A stretch of DNA of 64,000 nucleotides from Quercus robur (Eukaryota > Streptophyta > Magnoliopsida > Fagales > Fagaceae), in assembly GCF_932294415.1 (NCBI RefSeq), contig NC_065538.1, positions 74,563,834 to 74,627,833 of the forward strand, in the 5' to 3' direction. This document shows, piece by piece, positions 23,157 to 33,831 of the stretch. Position numbers and translations under genes: made by a program. Position 1 is the first letter of the stretch. Each line of letters starts with the position of its first letter. The notes beneath the pieces are model-generated. The model did not search any database and had not been told where the DNA came from. It was given only the letters and a program-made list of their open reading frames with translations.

Positions 23157-26100
23157 CTCTTCTAATGAGTAAAAAAGATTACTCAGTCAATCAGCAAATT
23201 AGTGGAAATAGTGTAGGTTTATACACTCATCACAGGATCCTAGAATAATACAAGATAAGGCATTTCAAGCATAGGTAAATGTATACTCATACACATTTTT
23301 AAGCAATGATAAAGCCGCAGAAATGCAACCAATCACATGCAACCACTTCAGTTATTATTATACAAAAGTACCTTCAATAGAGATAAACTCAAGGACAAAA
23401 GTGAATCTAATTTAGTGTTTAGCTGAATATTCAAAAATAAGTGTTTTGTTTGATTGGGAAAGAACAAAAATTTAGTAGGAGGATGGTTTAGGATACTGTT
23501 GTTAATTTTTTGATACTAAAATGGAAACTTCTTGACAATTTTGTGATAAAAATAACTGAAATCTGTAGCTTATACCGAGAAAAAACATAACTGAATTTTT
23601 AATAAAGGTTAGCACAAGTTCTATGTTGAGCTGAATTTTGGATATGTAAGTTTCTATTGAATTGGGGAAGGATAGAAAATTAGTGGTTGGACATGGTTTA
23701 GGCTAGCATTGTTAATCTTTTAGATACTAGAATGGAAATAGACAAATATGTGATAAAAGTAACTGAATTTCTTTAGAGATTAGGGCACACTTTCTTTTGG
23801 AGGCTTTTTTTTTTTTTTTTTAAAAAAAAATTGCTAAGCAAAAATATTGGTTGGAGGCTTAGAGCTTAGCTCTTTGCTGAGCTGAATTTTGGATATAGTA
23901 AGCTTATAGTTGAATTGGGAAAAGGTGGCAAATTTATGGTAGAATGCCATATACAAACAGTCCCATCTTCAAAACCAGTAATTATTATTGGAAGTTCTAG
24001 ATGAAAACATATTGCAGAGACATTGTGTTTGTGGCCTTCCAGAGTCTAGACACAGCTTTTGGTCTGATAGTCCTACACATGTATTCATAGGATTTATCCA
24101 TAAAGGCTCCACCAGTAAAGTAATCAACATAGTTAACACCTTTCTGATGGGCATCCAATGTAAAACCAATGCATAATCAGCATAATTAAAAAAAAAAATG
24201 AGGGAAATTAAAAGAAACAAGTTCCAGTGACAAATGTGTTGGTAAGGGATTTAGAGCAGGAGAAAATTGCTTAACAAACGAGTAGATTATAAAGAAAATT
24301 AGCTGGGATGTTAAAGAAATAATGGGGCATAGTGCATTGGCTGCACAAGCAACAATCCTTCACAAAGTCTTATTCACCAACTGGGGATTCTTAAAGTTTG
24401 ACTCTTGATTGCCTCATCTCTGTTGTGTGCCAGTGTCATTTTATATTGGGTGAGGTTAATTGCAGTGGTTGTAATTAGTCTAGTTTTGAGGTTAAAAATG
24501 TGAGCTTGTATGAAGGGTCTATTGGTCAAGCTTCTTGCTAACGGGCTTTTTTTGAGTCTGCTCTGATATGGGATGTAATGTGCTACTAGCTTGTTTGGTG
24601 TTAGCTAGTGTGCTTGCTATTGTTGGCTTTGTTTTGTTAACATAGACTTTTGTCTTGTTTTGGTTCTAAATGAAACATCTGATATATCAAAAAGAAAATA
24701 ATTTAGTAGATCACTCAAAATTTAAAGCTAAATCTATTTAAAGAGAGAGAACCTAGAAAGAATTTGTCAGGCCTATTGATGACAAAACCCTCACCTGACC
24801 TAACAAATCCCAGCAGAGTTAGTTTAAATTGTACCTCGTTCCATCTTGTACACAAAAAGAAAAACTATAGCTCAAAACAATACAAGAGAGAACAAATATC
24901 ATTATCAGTAATTCAATGTTAAGGACAAAGGTCAATTAGAATCAAATAAACCAAAGTTTAAGGACAAAGGTTAGTTTTAAAGTTTATTTTATTTATTATC
25001 TAAATTACAATCACCAACCAAATTGTGAATTAATGGGATTCAGTTGTGCTGCTCTAGTTCAGTTGCTATAGACATTTTGTTAAATGTGATTCATGCTTTG
25101 GATTTCATCTTAGTTTGTCCATAGACAGCCAAAACAGAACATTGAGAAGCAGAATAGGAACACAAATCACAAGCTAACTAATTGTTCTTATACTCTTACA
25201 GTGTTCATATAATAATACTCTTACATTATTGATTGGAATTGTTAAAATTTTTACTGCATCAACATTTAATAGTGCCTGATTTTCTTTAAAGGATTTAATT
25301 CACATTTAAATCAGAATTGAAGGATGGCATTCGAGTTAATTAACTTTTGCATTTGCAAATGCTTCTTAGAGTCTGATTCAATGTTTAAGCTACATACTTT
25401 CTCTTTTATTTACGTTATCTACCTAATTTTAACCTTTGGTTGATATTGTTTGCTTTGAATTTCAAATGTGCCACCAGTTGCACGTGCCAGTCGTGGGCCA
25501 AGCAAGTACTTGGATATTTGGGATCTTCCCGATGACCAGGTGATAGAGTTGCCATTAAACAGTATGCATCAGCCGGTTGATAAGGGGGTGAGAACTTTCA
25601 CTGGATGGTTGGGTACGATTGCGTGGAAACTCCACATGTGCCCAATTAGATATCTTAGTTGGAAGGCCATGCCAGAAGAACTTAAAGAAGAGTGTTGGCG
25701 TCTTGTTGAGGAATTAAAGAAGTTAAAGTACTTGTAATTATGACATTTTGTACTAGGCTTTACATAAGTATTTTAGCATGAAAACATTTGTAACTTGTTA
25801 ACTCAACTCTTTGATTGTGGCAAAAGTACTCTGTGCCTACTAATCCTGTTGCATATGCATCTCTAAAGACATTTACCTTACAAAAAATTTGGAAGGCTTG
25901 GAGGGACCATAAGTGTAGGTTGAAAAATAAGCATTATATACCAAATTCACAAAACAAAGCACAGGTGAAGAGCAACTAACCCAAGGGATGCATACTAAAA
26001 GATTGGGATGTACTTGTTGAGCATTGGTATATTGATGAAGCAGTGGTATATATCTAACTTCACATGCTTCATGAAGATCATATATTTACCTTTGTACTTG

Positions 26101-29100
26101 TGAAATAGACACTTAAGGCACACTATATATAATCATGTAATTTTCTTGAATGTAGATAGAGTCAGAGAAGAATAAGGACCGTCGTTCCAAACAAGATGAC
26201 CTACACTTTACTGGTTCGTGTAGCTTTGTTGTGCATGCTACAAAAAAAGGTAATAATTTGTAAATGATTTTGACCACTTTCTTATAGCCTTATGTGGATC
26301 CAATATTCCTCACTACATAAATATGCTATTCATGATGTAGGCAAAAGCGAATGGATGTCCTATAGAGCGTGCTACATTATATCCAATAATGCATACTCAA
26401 AAGAATGGATTTGCAATTAATCCTACTGTGCAAGCCAAAATGGTGAGTAATTTCTATGAGAATTGTATCATTTGGATCACTGAGGGGTTACTAGTGTTAA
26501 TTTATCATTATGGATCATTGAAGGGTTACTAGAAATTAAGAAATAGATTACTAGGACAGTTTCATCAATGGCTAGTACTTGTAAAATAATGAAAAAAAAA
26601 AAAAAAGATGTAAATTATTTTAGATTGAGGCAATTGTGAGAAAAATGACTTAAGGTTGGAATGGCAGTTGCAGCAGTAGCAATAACTGCTGCCTTAGCTC
26701 CTGCTATTACACCTTAATTTCTGGAAAAGAAGAAGATTGGATCTCACTGCTTCACTCTCACTACCCATTTTGAATTGGTTTTCAAAGAATTGCTTTGAAA
26801 AGTATGGTCTAGAAAAAAAAACAAAGATCTAGGATCTATAAGAATGGTCCCCCACCACAAAAAAAGGTAACTCATCTTTAGAATAATATATAGATTATGG
26901 TTGCTATACTAAGGGTTGATGTTGCTGCTTGTGTATGCTTGTTGTGGTACTTAGTGTGAGTTGTAATTGTGATACTTGGTACTTACTATGAGCTGTATTG
27001 TGATACTTGGTAGTGGCTGGTAGTATGTCTTGCATCAATTAAGGTGAAAGGTGTGATAGTGAAAGATGAAGAGCAGTTTTTTCCCTTCATTTCATTTAAA
27101 GCTTGTTATTTAACACTTTTCAAATTGATTCAACTGTATCATATATTATTTCCAACTACCAACAGCCCCTGTTCTAACTTTTTTGTTTTTTTCAAACTTA
27201 AATATTAGGATAAAATGAAGGAATTGTTGGCTGACCCTTCCAATCAACTGCAATCATCTGACACATCTGGTAGTATTGCATGGTCACCAAATGATGTGTA
27301 TGCCAAAGTGATGGGTAAGGAGCACAAAGGTCGTATTCATGGGGTAGGATTTGGTCCAAACCCAAGTGCTCGAAGTAGCAAGAGTATCGCTCTCACAGAC
27401 AGTCAAGTACATTCAAGTGAAGCAAGGGACAATGAAGTTGCACAATTGAAGGCTTCCTTGGCTACTATGGAGGAGAAACTAGCATGTTTTGATGAAATGA
27501 AAGAAAGACTTACTCAATTCAAAGATATGGAGCAAAGAATGGCTCGCATGCTTCAACAAATGCAACAACTTTCTTCACAATGTAGTCGACAAGTATGATA
27601 AATGACTTTTAGAATGTCAATTTTAAGATAATTTAAAATTGAAGTTGGCTACAAAATGGAAATGGGCATGGAGTTGGGCTGTAGTGAAACAGTGGATGAT
27701 CACTTGTTATTCAATTGTGCTATTACTTTGATTGAAGTAATCTTTCTAGTCCATATTCCCTTGTTGCTGCTAAATGTTTATAGAAGCTTTAAAGAGACTT
27801 CTTGTTGAGTGGCCTAGGGGATTTGGTTAGATATTGTCATGGATTTTGATGCTTATGATATTGCACTGACTTTTAGTAGCATGTTAAATTTTGGGCTTTG
27901 CTTGTATGGTACCACCTAACCTGAATCAGTTTTACATTGTGCTAGTGTTATAACACTTATGGTTTCCATCTTGCTGTTGATTTTGAACTTGATATGTCTG
28001 CATATTCTTGTTCATTTAGCCTTTTGATTTCAATATATATATATGGTTTACATTGTGCTAGTGTTTGTCTTTGTTAATTGGTCACTTTGAGTAATTGTCT
28101 AGAGAGTTATATGATTATATGGCTAAAACCAGGTTACAAGTTTAATTACCAAATGGTTTCCAATATGATTTTTATCTCTTGCAAAATTTAGATGGTAGTG
28201 TGGTACTACCTGAGGAAGAGTTAAAGTATGCTCGACACTAATAATTATCTCATAATCAAATATATGCACAATTCTTCTTACAGTATACAAGTCTTACAAT
28301 CACATGTTGAACATATTATAAAAGGGAAGATTGATATATTTGAGGCATGAGATTGATTGAAACATGAAGCTGTTTTGAGCAACATGTTGATGTGGTGACA
28401 AAAGGATTGTTTGAAAACATGGCTTTTAGAAAATTCAATAGTTGTGGTGTGGAGGCAATCAACAAATCATTATTAATGGCAAATTATTATTCATTTGATC
28501 CATAAAGAAAATTTTGATTTAAATAATAAACTTCTTCAATAAAAAAATAAAATGTATGAAGGCATTTCAATAGGCTTGGTCAGCCTCTTCCCCCAATGCA
28601 TTGTGTGAAGGCTTATTTTCTCATGTGTAAGCATGTCATAAACTCAGTTTCGCATTTTTTGCCTTGGCAATATTTTCTTGTCATTCTATTCTATTTATAT
28701 GCACTTATTGAAGTATGGTCTAGAATATCTAACCATGTCATAATTTGTATGCAAGATGTTCCTCCAGTCCAACAATCTTCAAATCTCCAAAAATCATCGA
28801 CTGCATCCCATCAGCCAACCAACTCATAATTAAGTTTTATCTTGGTGTTCCCAAATTTTTTGTGTACAAAGAACTACATTTAAACAACCGCATTTTGGAC
28901 TTTGTGTTGAAGGATATTTTCAAACACTTTAAAACTTTGTTTATGGTATTAGCTTAATTTGCGCATTTGTTTTATTCAAAGGACCACATCTTCTTTTGTA
29001 AATCTTACGATGATGGTTAATTATAAATAATATTATGTATTTGACGATATATTTCTATGTTAGTATCATGTTAATTTGGAGGCATTTGTGGTATTGTTAA

Positions 29101-29199
29101 TTACTTACATATGTGGTTGATAAAAGTATTACAGGTTCTTTGAAACAGGTGTGAATAGTGTACCAACAAATTAATAGTGGTTTTCAAACCTAGGAAAAA

Positions 29200-29720
29200 A
29201 AAAACCCTATAGCGGTGGTCAAAAGCGCCACTAAAGGTGCAAAAGCTATGTTTTAAATGAAGACCTATAGCGGCACTTCTAGCCTGCCACTAAAGGTTTA
29301 CATTTACAGCGGCGGTTAGGTCCATCGCTACAAGGTGCATTTGTTCTATATTAAATGATGACCTATAGCGGCACCTCACACCTACCGCAAAAGGTTTGAC
29401 ATATAGTAGCATTTCTAGCCACCACTACAAGTGCAAGTATACCATTTCGTATGCCAGCCACTAAAGGGGAACCCTATAGCGTCATACTTAAACCGCCGCT
29501 AAAAGTTGACATCTCCAAATCCTAACAGCATATGGCAGCGATTTATTGCCCGCCGCAATAAATCAAAACTGCCACTACAAAGTGAGTATACAACAACATT
29601 TTTCGTACCGCTGCAATATACCTACAGCGGCACTACAAAGTTGACGAGACATACCGCCGCAATAGCACTCGCCGCTAAATGTCAAATGTACCTTTAGCAA
29701 TGATTTTGTCCCTCCGCAAT
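29200..29720. repeat. CACTA right subterminal repeat array
   Basis: Short motifs such as CTATAGCGGC, ACCGCCGC, GCCGCTAAA and CCGCAATA recur in both orientations every 20-40 bases up to the terminus at 29740. This pairs with 13110-13400. Confidence 0.8.
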
Positions 29721-29740
29721 AGGCCATCTTTTTTGTAGTG

Positions 29741-30967
29741 CAACCTAATACCAGGTTGTAACCTTTTATTATAAAATTGACAGTAACTCCACCATTTTTC
29801 TTTCCTTAACAATCTACTCATTTATTTTTCTTCATTAACATACTAAATATCGTGTTGGTCACTCTTTATTATTATTAGTATTATTATTTTATAAGGAGAT
29901 AGCAACTTTCATTATGAAAAAGATAAAAGCAATACATCTTCTGTCAAAATAGACTCAATCATATAAGGATTATTCTCTATCCAAGTTACATAACTATCAA
30001 TACCCTTGGTGAATTATGCCAAGATATGCTGAGTTGCTGCACATGAGATACTTGAGCCGATCTAAAATCTTGCAGTCTTTGCCACTATAACATTATCAAT
30101 AGCCACCGGTGGAGTGTGAAAACTCAAAACCGCAGCAGCTACAATTTTTAAGTCACATTCAAACACGGCATCAAGAATACATAAATCCCAAGCAAAGCTA
30201 ACTTCTTCCTCCAAAAAGCCTTGGCCTCAGCCTCTACCGAAAGGCATATGGAGGTTCTTAGTAAGTCTAGCTTCCACCTGTATAATTGAGTGCTTGCTCC
30301 CGTGAAATAAGTTGGTGCGTGGTGCATCTTTCTATATAGAAATAGGAAGTAGATATTCTTAATGTTTAAGATTTGACCACCGCTATTTTTGGCACTAAAC
30401 CCTAAATCTTGTTTCCAATATTTTAATTTAAGTTGACATAATTTTTGCCCTGATATATCAATCAGGTCCATTGAGTGTTCGATTTGACTTTCCAAGAAAT
30501 ACAAAGCAGCAAGCCCCTTAGTGAAAGGGAACTCCATGTTGATGCAAATAAAGGAAATTACCGTTGAAGGTTGAGACAGATCGTAGAAGGATCAACACGT
30601 GGACATGCAAATGTTGAAAACACATAACTCCGAGCTCCCACGTCTTTATAATTTATCTTTTTTTAGAGAGTAATAATAATCCTAATTGTAATCGTATTCA
30701 GTATTTGAAACCAAATTCCTCGGCTTTGTAAATATACAAATTATTGACATTTCTGGTCAGTGCATAATATATTTCTAAGCCTACCCCCGAAAATTCCTCC
30801 CTATATATTTGTAGATATGCATGGAATACAATTATAATATTCAATTAAAAAAAAAAAAAAAACTCGAGACTCGTATATTTTCTATGATATCTGTGGGACA
30901 AGTCGGCCAAGCTAAGCTCGTGCACCCACGTTTATTTTGGTGGCCAAAATCATACCAAATTAACAAA
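29741..30967. other. Spacer between the CACTA element and pectate lyase, with a retroelement remnant
   Basis: Apart from the RNase H fragment (29912-30300) I see no gene. An A tract lies at about 30846-30861. The minus-strand open stretch at 30148-30537 is mostly not recognisable beyond the RNase H part. Confidence 0.5.
29912..30300 (-). pseudogene. Retroelement RNase H (RVT_3-type) remnant
   Basis: On the minus strand the frame reads VEAEAKAFW, then after a frameshift EVSFAWDLCILDAVFECDLKIVAAAVLS, TPPVAIDNVI, and finally FTKGIDSYVTWIENNPYMIESILTEDVLLLSFS followed by a stop at 29912-29914. This is the usual C-terminal half of the RNase H-like domain in plant LINEs and derived pseudogenes (AEAKAL...EGD...W.EE.P). 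There are internal stops. It is oriented opposite to the pectate lyase gene. Confidence 0.7.
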
Positions 30968-30973
30968 TATAAA
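30968..30973 (+). promoter_or_regulatory. Candidate TATA box of the pectate lyase gene
   Basis: TATAAA lies 108 bases before the ATG at 31076, which would put transcription start near 31000. Another AT-rich candidate (TATATA near 30803) is much farther away. Confidence 0.55.
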
Positions 30974-31075
30974 TTCATCCCCTAAATCGTGTGCACCAAC
31001 TTCTCTACATCAACACCTATTTATATTTCTCTCTTTGTCCCACCTACTTCATTGTCTCACACATACAATATAGCC

Positions 31076-32927
31076 ATGGCCTCCCTATCCCTTCTCTTAC
31101 TATTGCTTTCATGTTCTCTAACACACATTGCTTCAATCTCAGAAACAAATTACTCCCCAACACCTTTGAGCTATGCCCCCACTACTAATTCCTTGCCCAC
31201 AAACAAAATTACGAATGTAATAGACGCATGTTGGCGCACCAAATCAAATTGGGCCTCAAATCGCGGTGCTTTAGCAGATTGTGCTGTAGGCTATGGCAAA
31301 GATGCAATAGGAGGGAAATATGGTGCAATATACGTAGTCACAACAGCTGAAGATGACCCTGTAAATCCAAAACCAGGCACACTTCGATATGGTGTTATCC
31401 AAACAAAACCTCTTTGGATCATTTTTGCCAAGGACATGGTCATTACACTCAAGAATGAGCTCATTATGAATAGTTACAAGACCATAGATGGAAGAGGAGC
31501 TAAAGTTAAGATTGCATACGGGCCATGCATTACAGTGCAAGGTGTTAGCCATGTTATAATACATGGGATTAGTATTCATGATTGTAAGCCAGGGAAATCT
31601 GAACTTGTTAGGAGTAGCCCAACACATGTTGGACATCGTCGAGGCTCAGATGGAGATGCCATTTCCATATTTGCATCTTCATATGTTTGGGTCGACCATT
31701 GCTTTCTTTCCCATTGCACTGATGGCCTTATTGACATAATTCATGCTTCAACTGCCGTCACAATCTCTAACAACTACTTCTCCCAGCATAATAAAGTATG
31801 GAGATGACATTTTCCTTTCACTATATTGGTTCACTTTTAAAATTTTGAGTCCTAAGGTCAATGGGTCTCACCTCCACGTGCCTTAAGGTGGCCTAATTTC
31901 TGGGGCTCGACCCCAGTAGTTTCAGTTTAAAAAGGGGAAAAATGGTCAGGCAGCTAGTTATACTTAGGGTTAGCCTTTTTTTTCTTTTTTTCTAGAATTT
32001 TTTTTTTTTTTATATGCATTTAAATGAGAGGGGGATCCCAAATTTCGAACCCCGAACATCTTCATAAAAAAATGCTAGAAAGTGTCAATTGATTTAAAAA
32101 TCATTGGTTCCTAGAATGTCTTAGAATTTGATGAGAAACCTATCCCTGCCTTGAAAAAACATGTATTAGTACCACCATGAGCTCCATCATCAACTTAAGT
32201 TTACTTTCTAAATAGGTTTTATTTGGATTATATGTAACTAAATATTGATTGTGCTTGCAGGTGATGCTACTTGGACACAATGATAATTTCACTGCAGATA
32301 AAATTATGAGAATTACAATAGCCTTTAACCATTTTGGCGCTGGCCTTGTACAAAGGATGCCAAGGTGAGGGAGACTATTTTTATGATTTCCAAAAGTTAA
32401 AAAGTAGTCACATTATTCTCATATCAATTATGTCAATATTGCAGGATCAGGTTTGGATATGCCCATGTAGCCAACAACAAATATGAAGAATGGCGTATGT
32501 ATGCTATTGGTGGCAGTTCTAATCCAACCATCTTCAGTGAAGGAAACTATTTTGTAGCTTCTAATCTTCGCTTTTCCAAACAGGTAACAAAATGAGTAAG
32601 ATGTCCACTAAAACCTTTGGAAGCAACTAGCGAGTGATTTATTCAAAATGATATAGATGTGTTTAATTGCTTTAGATTTTCTTAGGGCATCTCTTTCTTG
32701 TATGATAGGTTACAAAGAGAGAAGCAAGCAATGGATGGAAGAATTGGAAATGGAGGTCTTCTAAGGATGTATTTCTCAATGGTGCTTATTTTGTTCAATC
32801 TGGGTGGGGAAATTGCGATCCACACTACTCTCAAGCTCAATCATTTGTGGTTGCTAATGGATTAATGGTGCCTGCTCTGACTTCTAGTGCTGGTCCTTTG
32901 AAATGTGCATATGGTAAAGCTTGTTAA
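31076..32927 (+). CDS. Pectate lyase (PL1 family), four exons, 393 residues
   Basis: Exons are 31076-31795, 32261-32364, 32445-32583 and 32709-32927; all introns are GT..AG and the joined frame has no stop. Residues 1-20 are a signal peptide; no membrane anchor is seen. The PL1 parallel beta-helix follows: [23 protein letters not shown] (52-74), [17 protein letters not shown] (101-117), YKTIDGRG (134-141), SDGDAISIF (191-199), VWVDHC (204-209), DGLID (216-220), the [16 protein letters not shown] block starting at 271, and [11 protein letters not shown]. By family knowledge the Asp residues of SDGD and DGLID bind calcium, and an Arg in the RMPR block is the base. The enzyme cleaves de-esterified homogalacturonan in the cell wall by beta-elimination. 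The length and motifs suggest an active enzyme. The SDGDA variant replaces the commoner DGDG, as in the pollen-allergen-like (Amb a 1-like) branch, so pollen or floral expression is possible but unproven. An in-frame ATG at 30989 was rejected because the one at 31076 starts the signal peptide. Confidence 0.93.
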
Positions 32928-33831
32928 TTTGGCTAAGTATTTTTGTTACAACCTTTTTCCTACCTTCCTCCCTGAAGTAATATACAATAAGCTTCATTGA
33001 AGCATGTAAAACATTTAGCTCTCGAGAGTAATTGGAAGGGAACGTGTATCTGAAGGCTTGTAATCAATCATAAATATCATTTTGAAACTATCCAAAATAA
33101 GTTCCAAGTCAATAGTTTATTGATGTAAAAACCTTTTACCAAATATATATATTTTGGTGAAAATTATTCACCACTTCGGGGTAATGGCCTCTCATCTCAC
33201 ATGAATGGAAAACTTTATCATGAATTTATTTAAAGCAAATCATTATTATGTGAGAAAGGAATCAAATCGTCTCTCAATTTATTTTACTGTTAAGATTTTA
33301 TACTTTGTACTTTGCAATGCACATGGTATCGTGTCATTTAAGTTTGAAATGATGTGGTTCTATATACAACTTTATATCTATAATATTTAATTTAAACTAG
33401 GTTTTTTTTAATATAAAAAGAAGAAACTATTGTTCGTGAAGTATTGATTATTATAGACATTGTGACAAAATCAAATGGATATGTGCCATTACTCTGCTGC
33501 TCCCTGCTATGCATTTGAATTGAAGGTTGATTGAAATTATTGTATGATATCAAGCAAAAGATAGATTCGCACCTGCCTCCTTCTCTTTTTATAGATCTTC
33601 ATTAAATCTTTCACTTTTGAGTCAACATATATATTAATTATGAAGGATGCATGAGAAAAAGAGGCATAAATTGTAGCTAATAACTGTAAAATTAAAGCAA
33701 AATCATGTGCTCTCTTAATAATTTAATATAGACAAAGAAACAGAAGCCATCAAAACATACATGTTAAAAGTGTAAAAAGCAATCAAAAAATTAAATGAAA
33801 AGAAAGGTATTTGGTTAAACGGCGAATGTCT
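32928..33831. other. Spacer between convergent genes
   Basis: Shared 3' region of the pectate lyase (+) and WAK-like (-) genes. It is AT-rich and no gene is supported. An AATAAG-type poly(A) signal for the pectate lyase lies near 32985. Confidence 0.5.

Larger units (their letters stand above)
20401..27598 (+). pseudogene. CACTA second gene (PF03004 / TnpA-like), multi-exon, degenerate
   Basis: Exon-like pieces follow the tnp2 gene on the same strand. The start is at 20401 (MAKRKANLRTRAKSV). 25468-25737 has GPSKYLDIWDLPDDQ, FTGWLGTIAWKLHMCPIRYLSW and MPEELKEECWRLVEELKK. About 25865-26040 has KTFTLQKIWKAWRDHKCRLKNKHY and a stop, then LKDWDVLVEHW. About 26157-26252 has KNKDRRSKQDDLHFTGSCSF. 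The C-terminal exon, 27210-27598, has the conserved VYAKVMGKEHKGRIHGVGFGPNPS and then a coiled coil (about 27430-27590). The order matches the plant transposase family PF03004, the En/Spm DNA-binding partner protein. The MULE at 21290-23156 lies in what would be its first intron. It is broken by at least one stop; the exon borders are not firm. Confidence 0.75.
13090..29740 (+). mobile_element. Large degenerate CACTA (En/Spm) DNA transposon
   Basis: The right end is clear: the sequence ends TTTTTTGTAGTG at 29740, the reverse complement of CACTACAAAAAA, the CACTA-type terminus. Before it lies a dense subterminal array of GCGGC/GCCGC-type motifs (29200-29720). A similar array occupies 13110-13400, marking the left end near 13090, where the CACTA terminus itself is degraded. 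Between them, on the plus strand, are a tnp2-type transposase pseudogene (15532-19210) and a second gene of the PF03004 transposase type (20401-27598), in the usual En/Spm order. A Mutator-like element is nested at 21290-23156. All genes carry stops or frameshifts, so the element is not autonomous now. Confidence 0.85.

Noticed and set aside
23797..23860. Third tail-only insertion (TTGGAGGCTT repeated around a T17A9 tract)
   Set aside because: The insert contains extra non-tail sequence and the repeat is only 10 bases, so slippage or chance is as likely.
30989..31075. Upstream in-frame ATG extending the pectate lyase by 29 residues
   Set aside because: The ATG at 31076 begins a normal signal peptide; the extension would bury it, and it lies close to the predicted transcription start.
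31271..31636. Minus-strand frame of 121 codons across the pectate lyase
   Set aside because: Antisense shadow of a well-supported exon.
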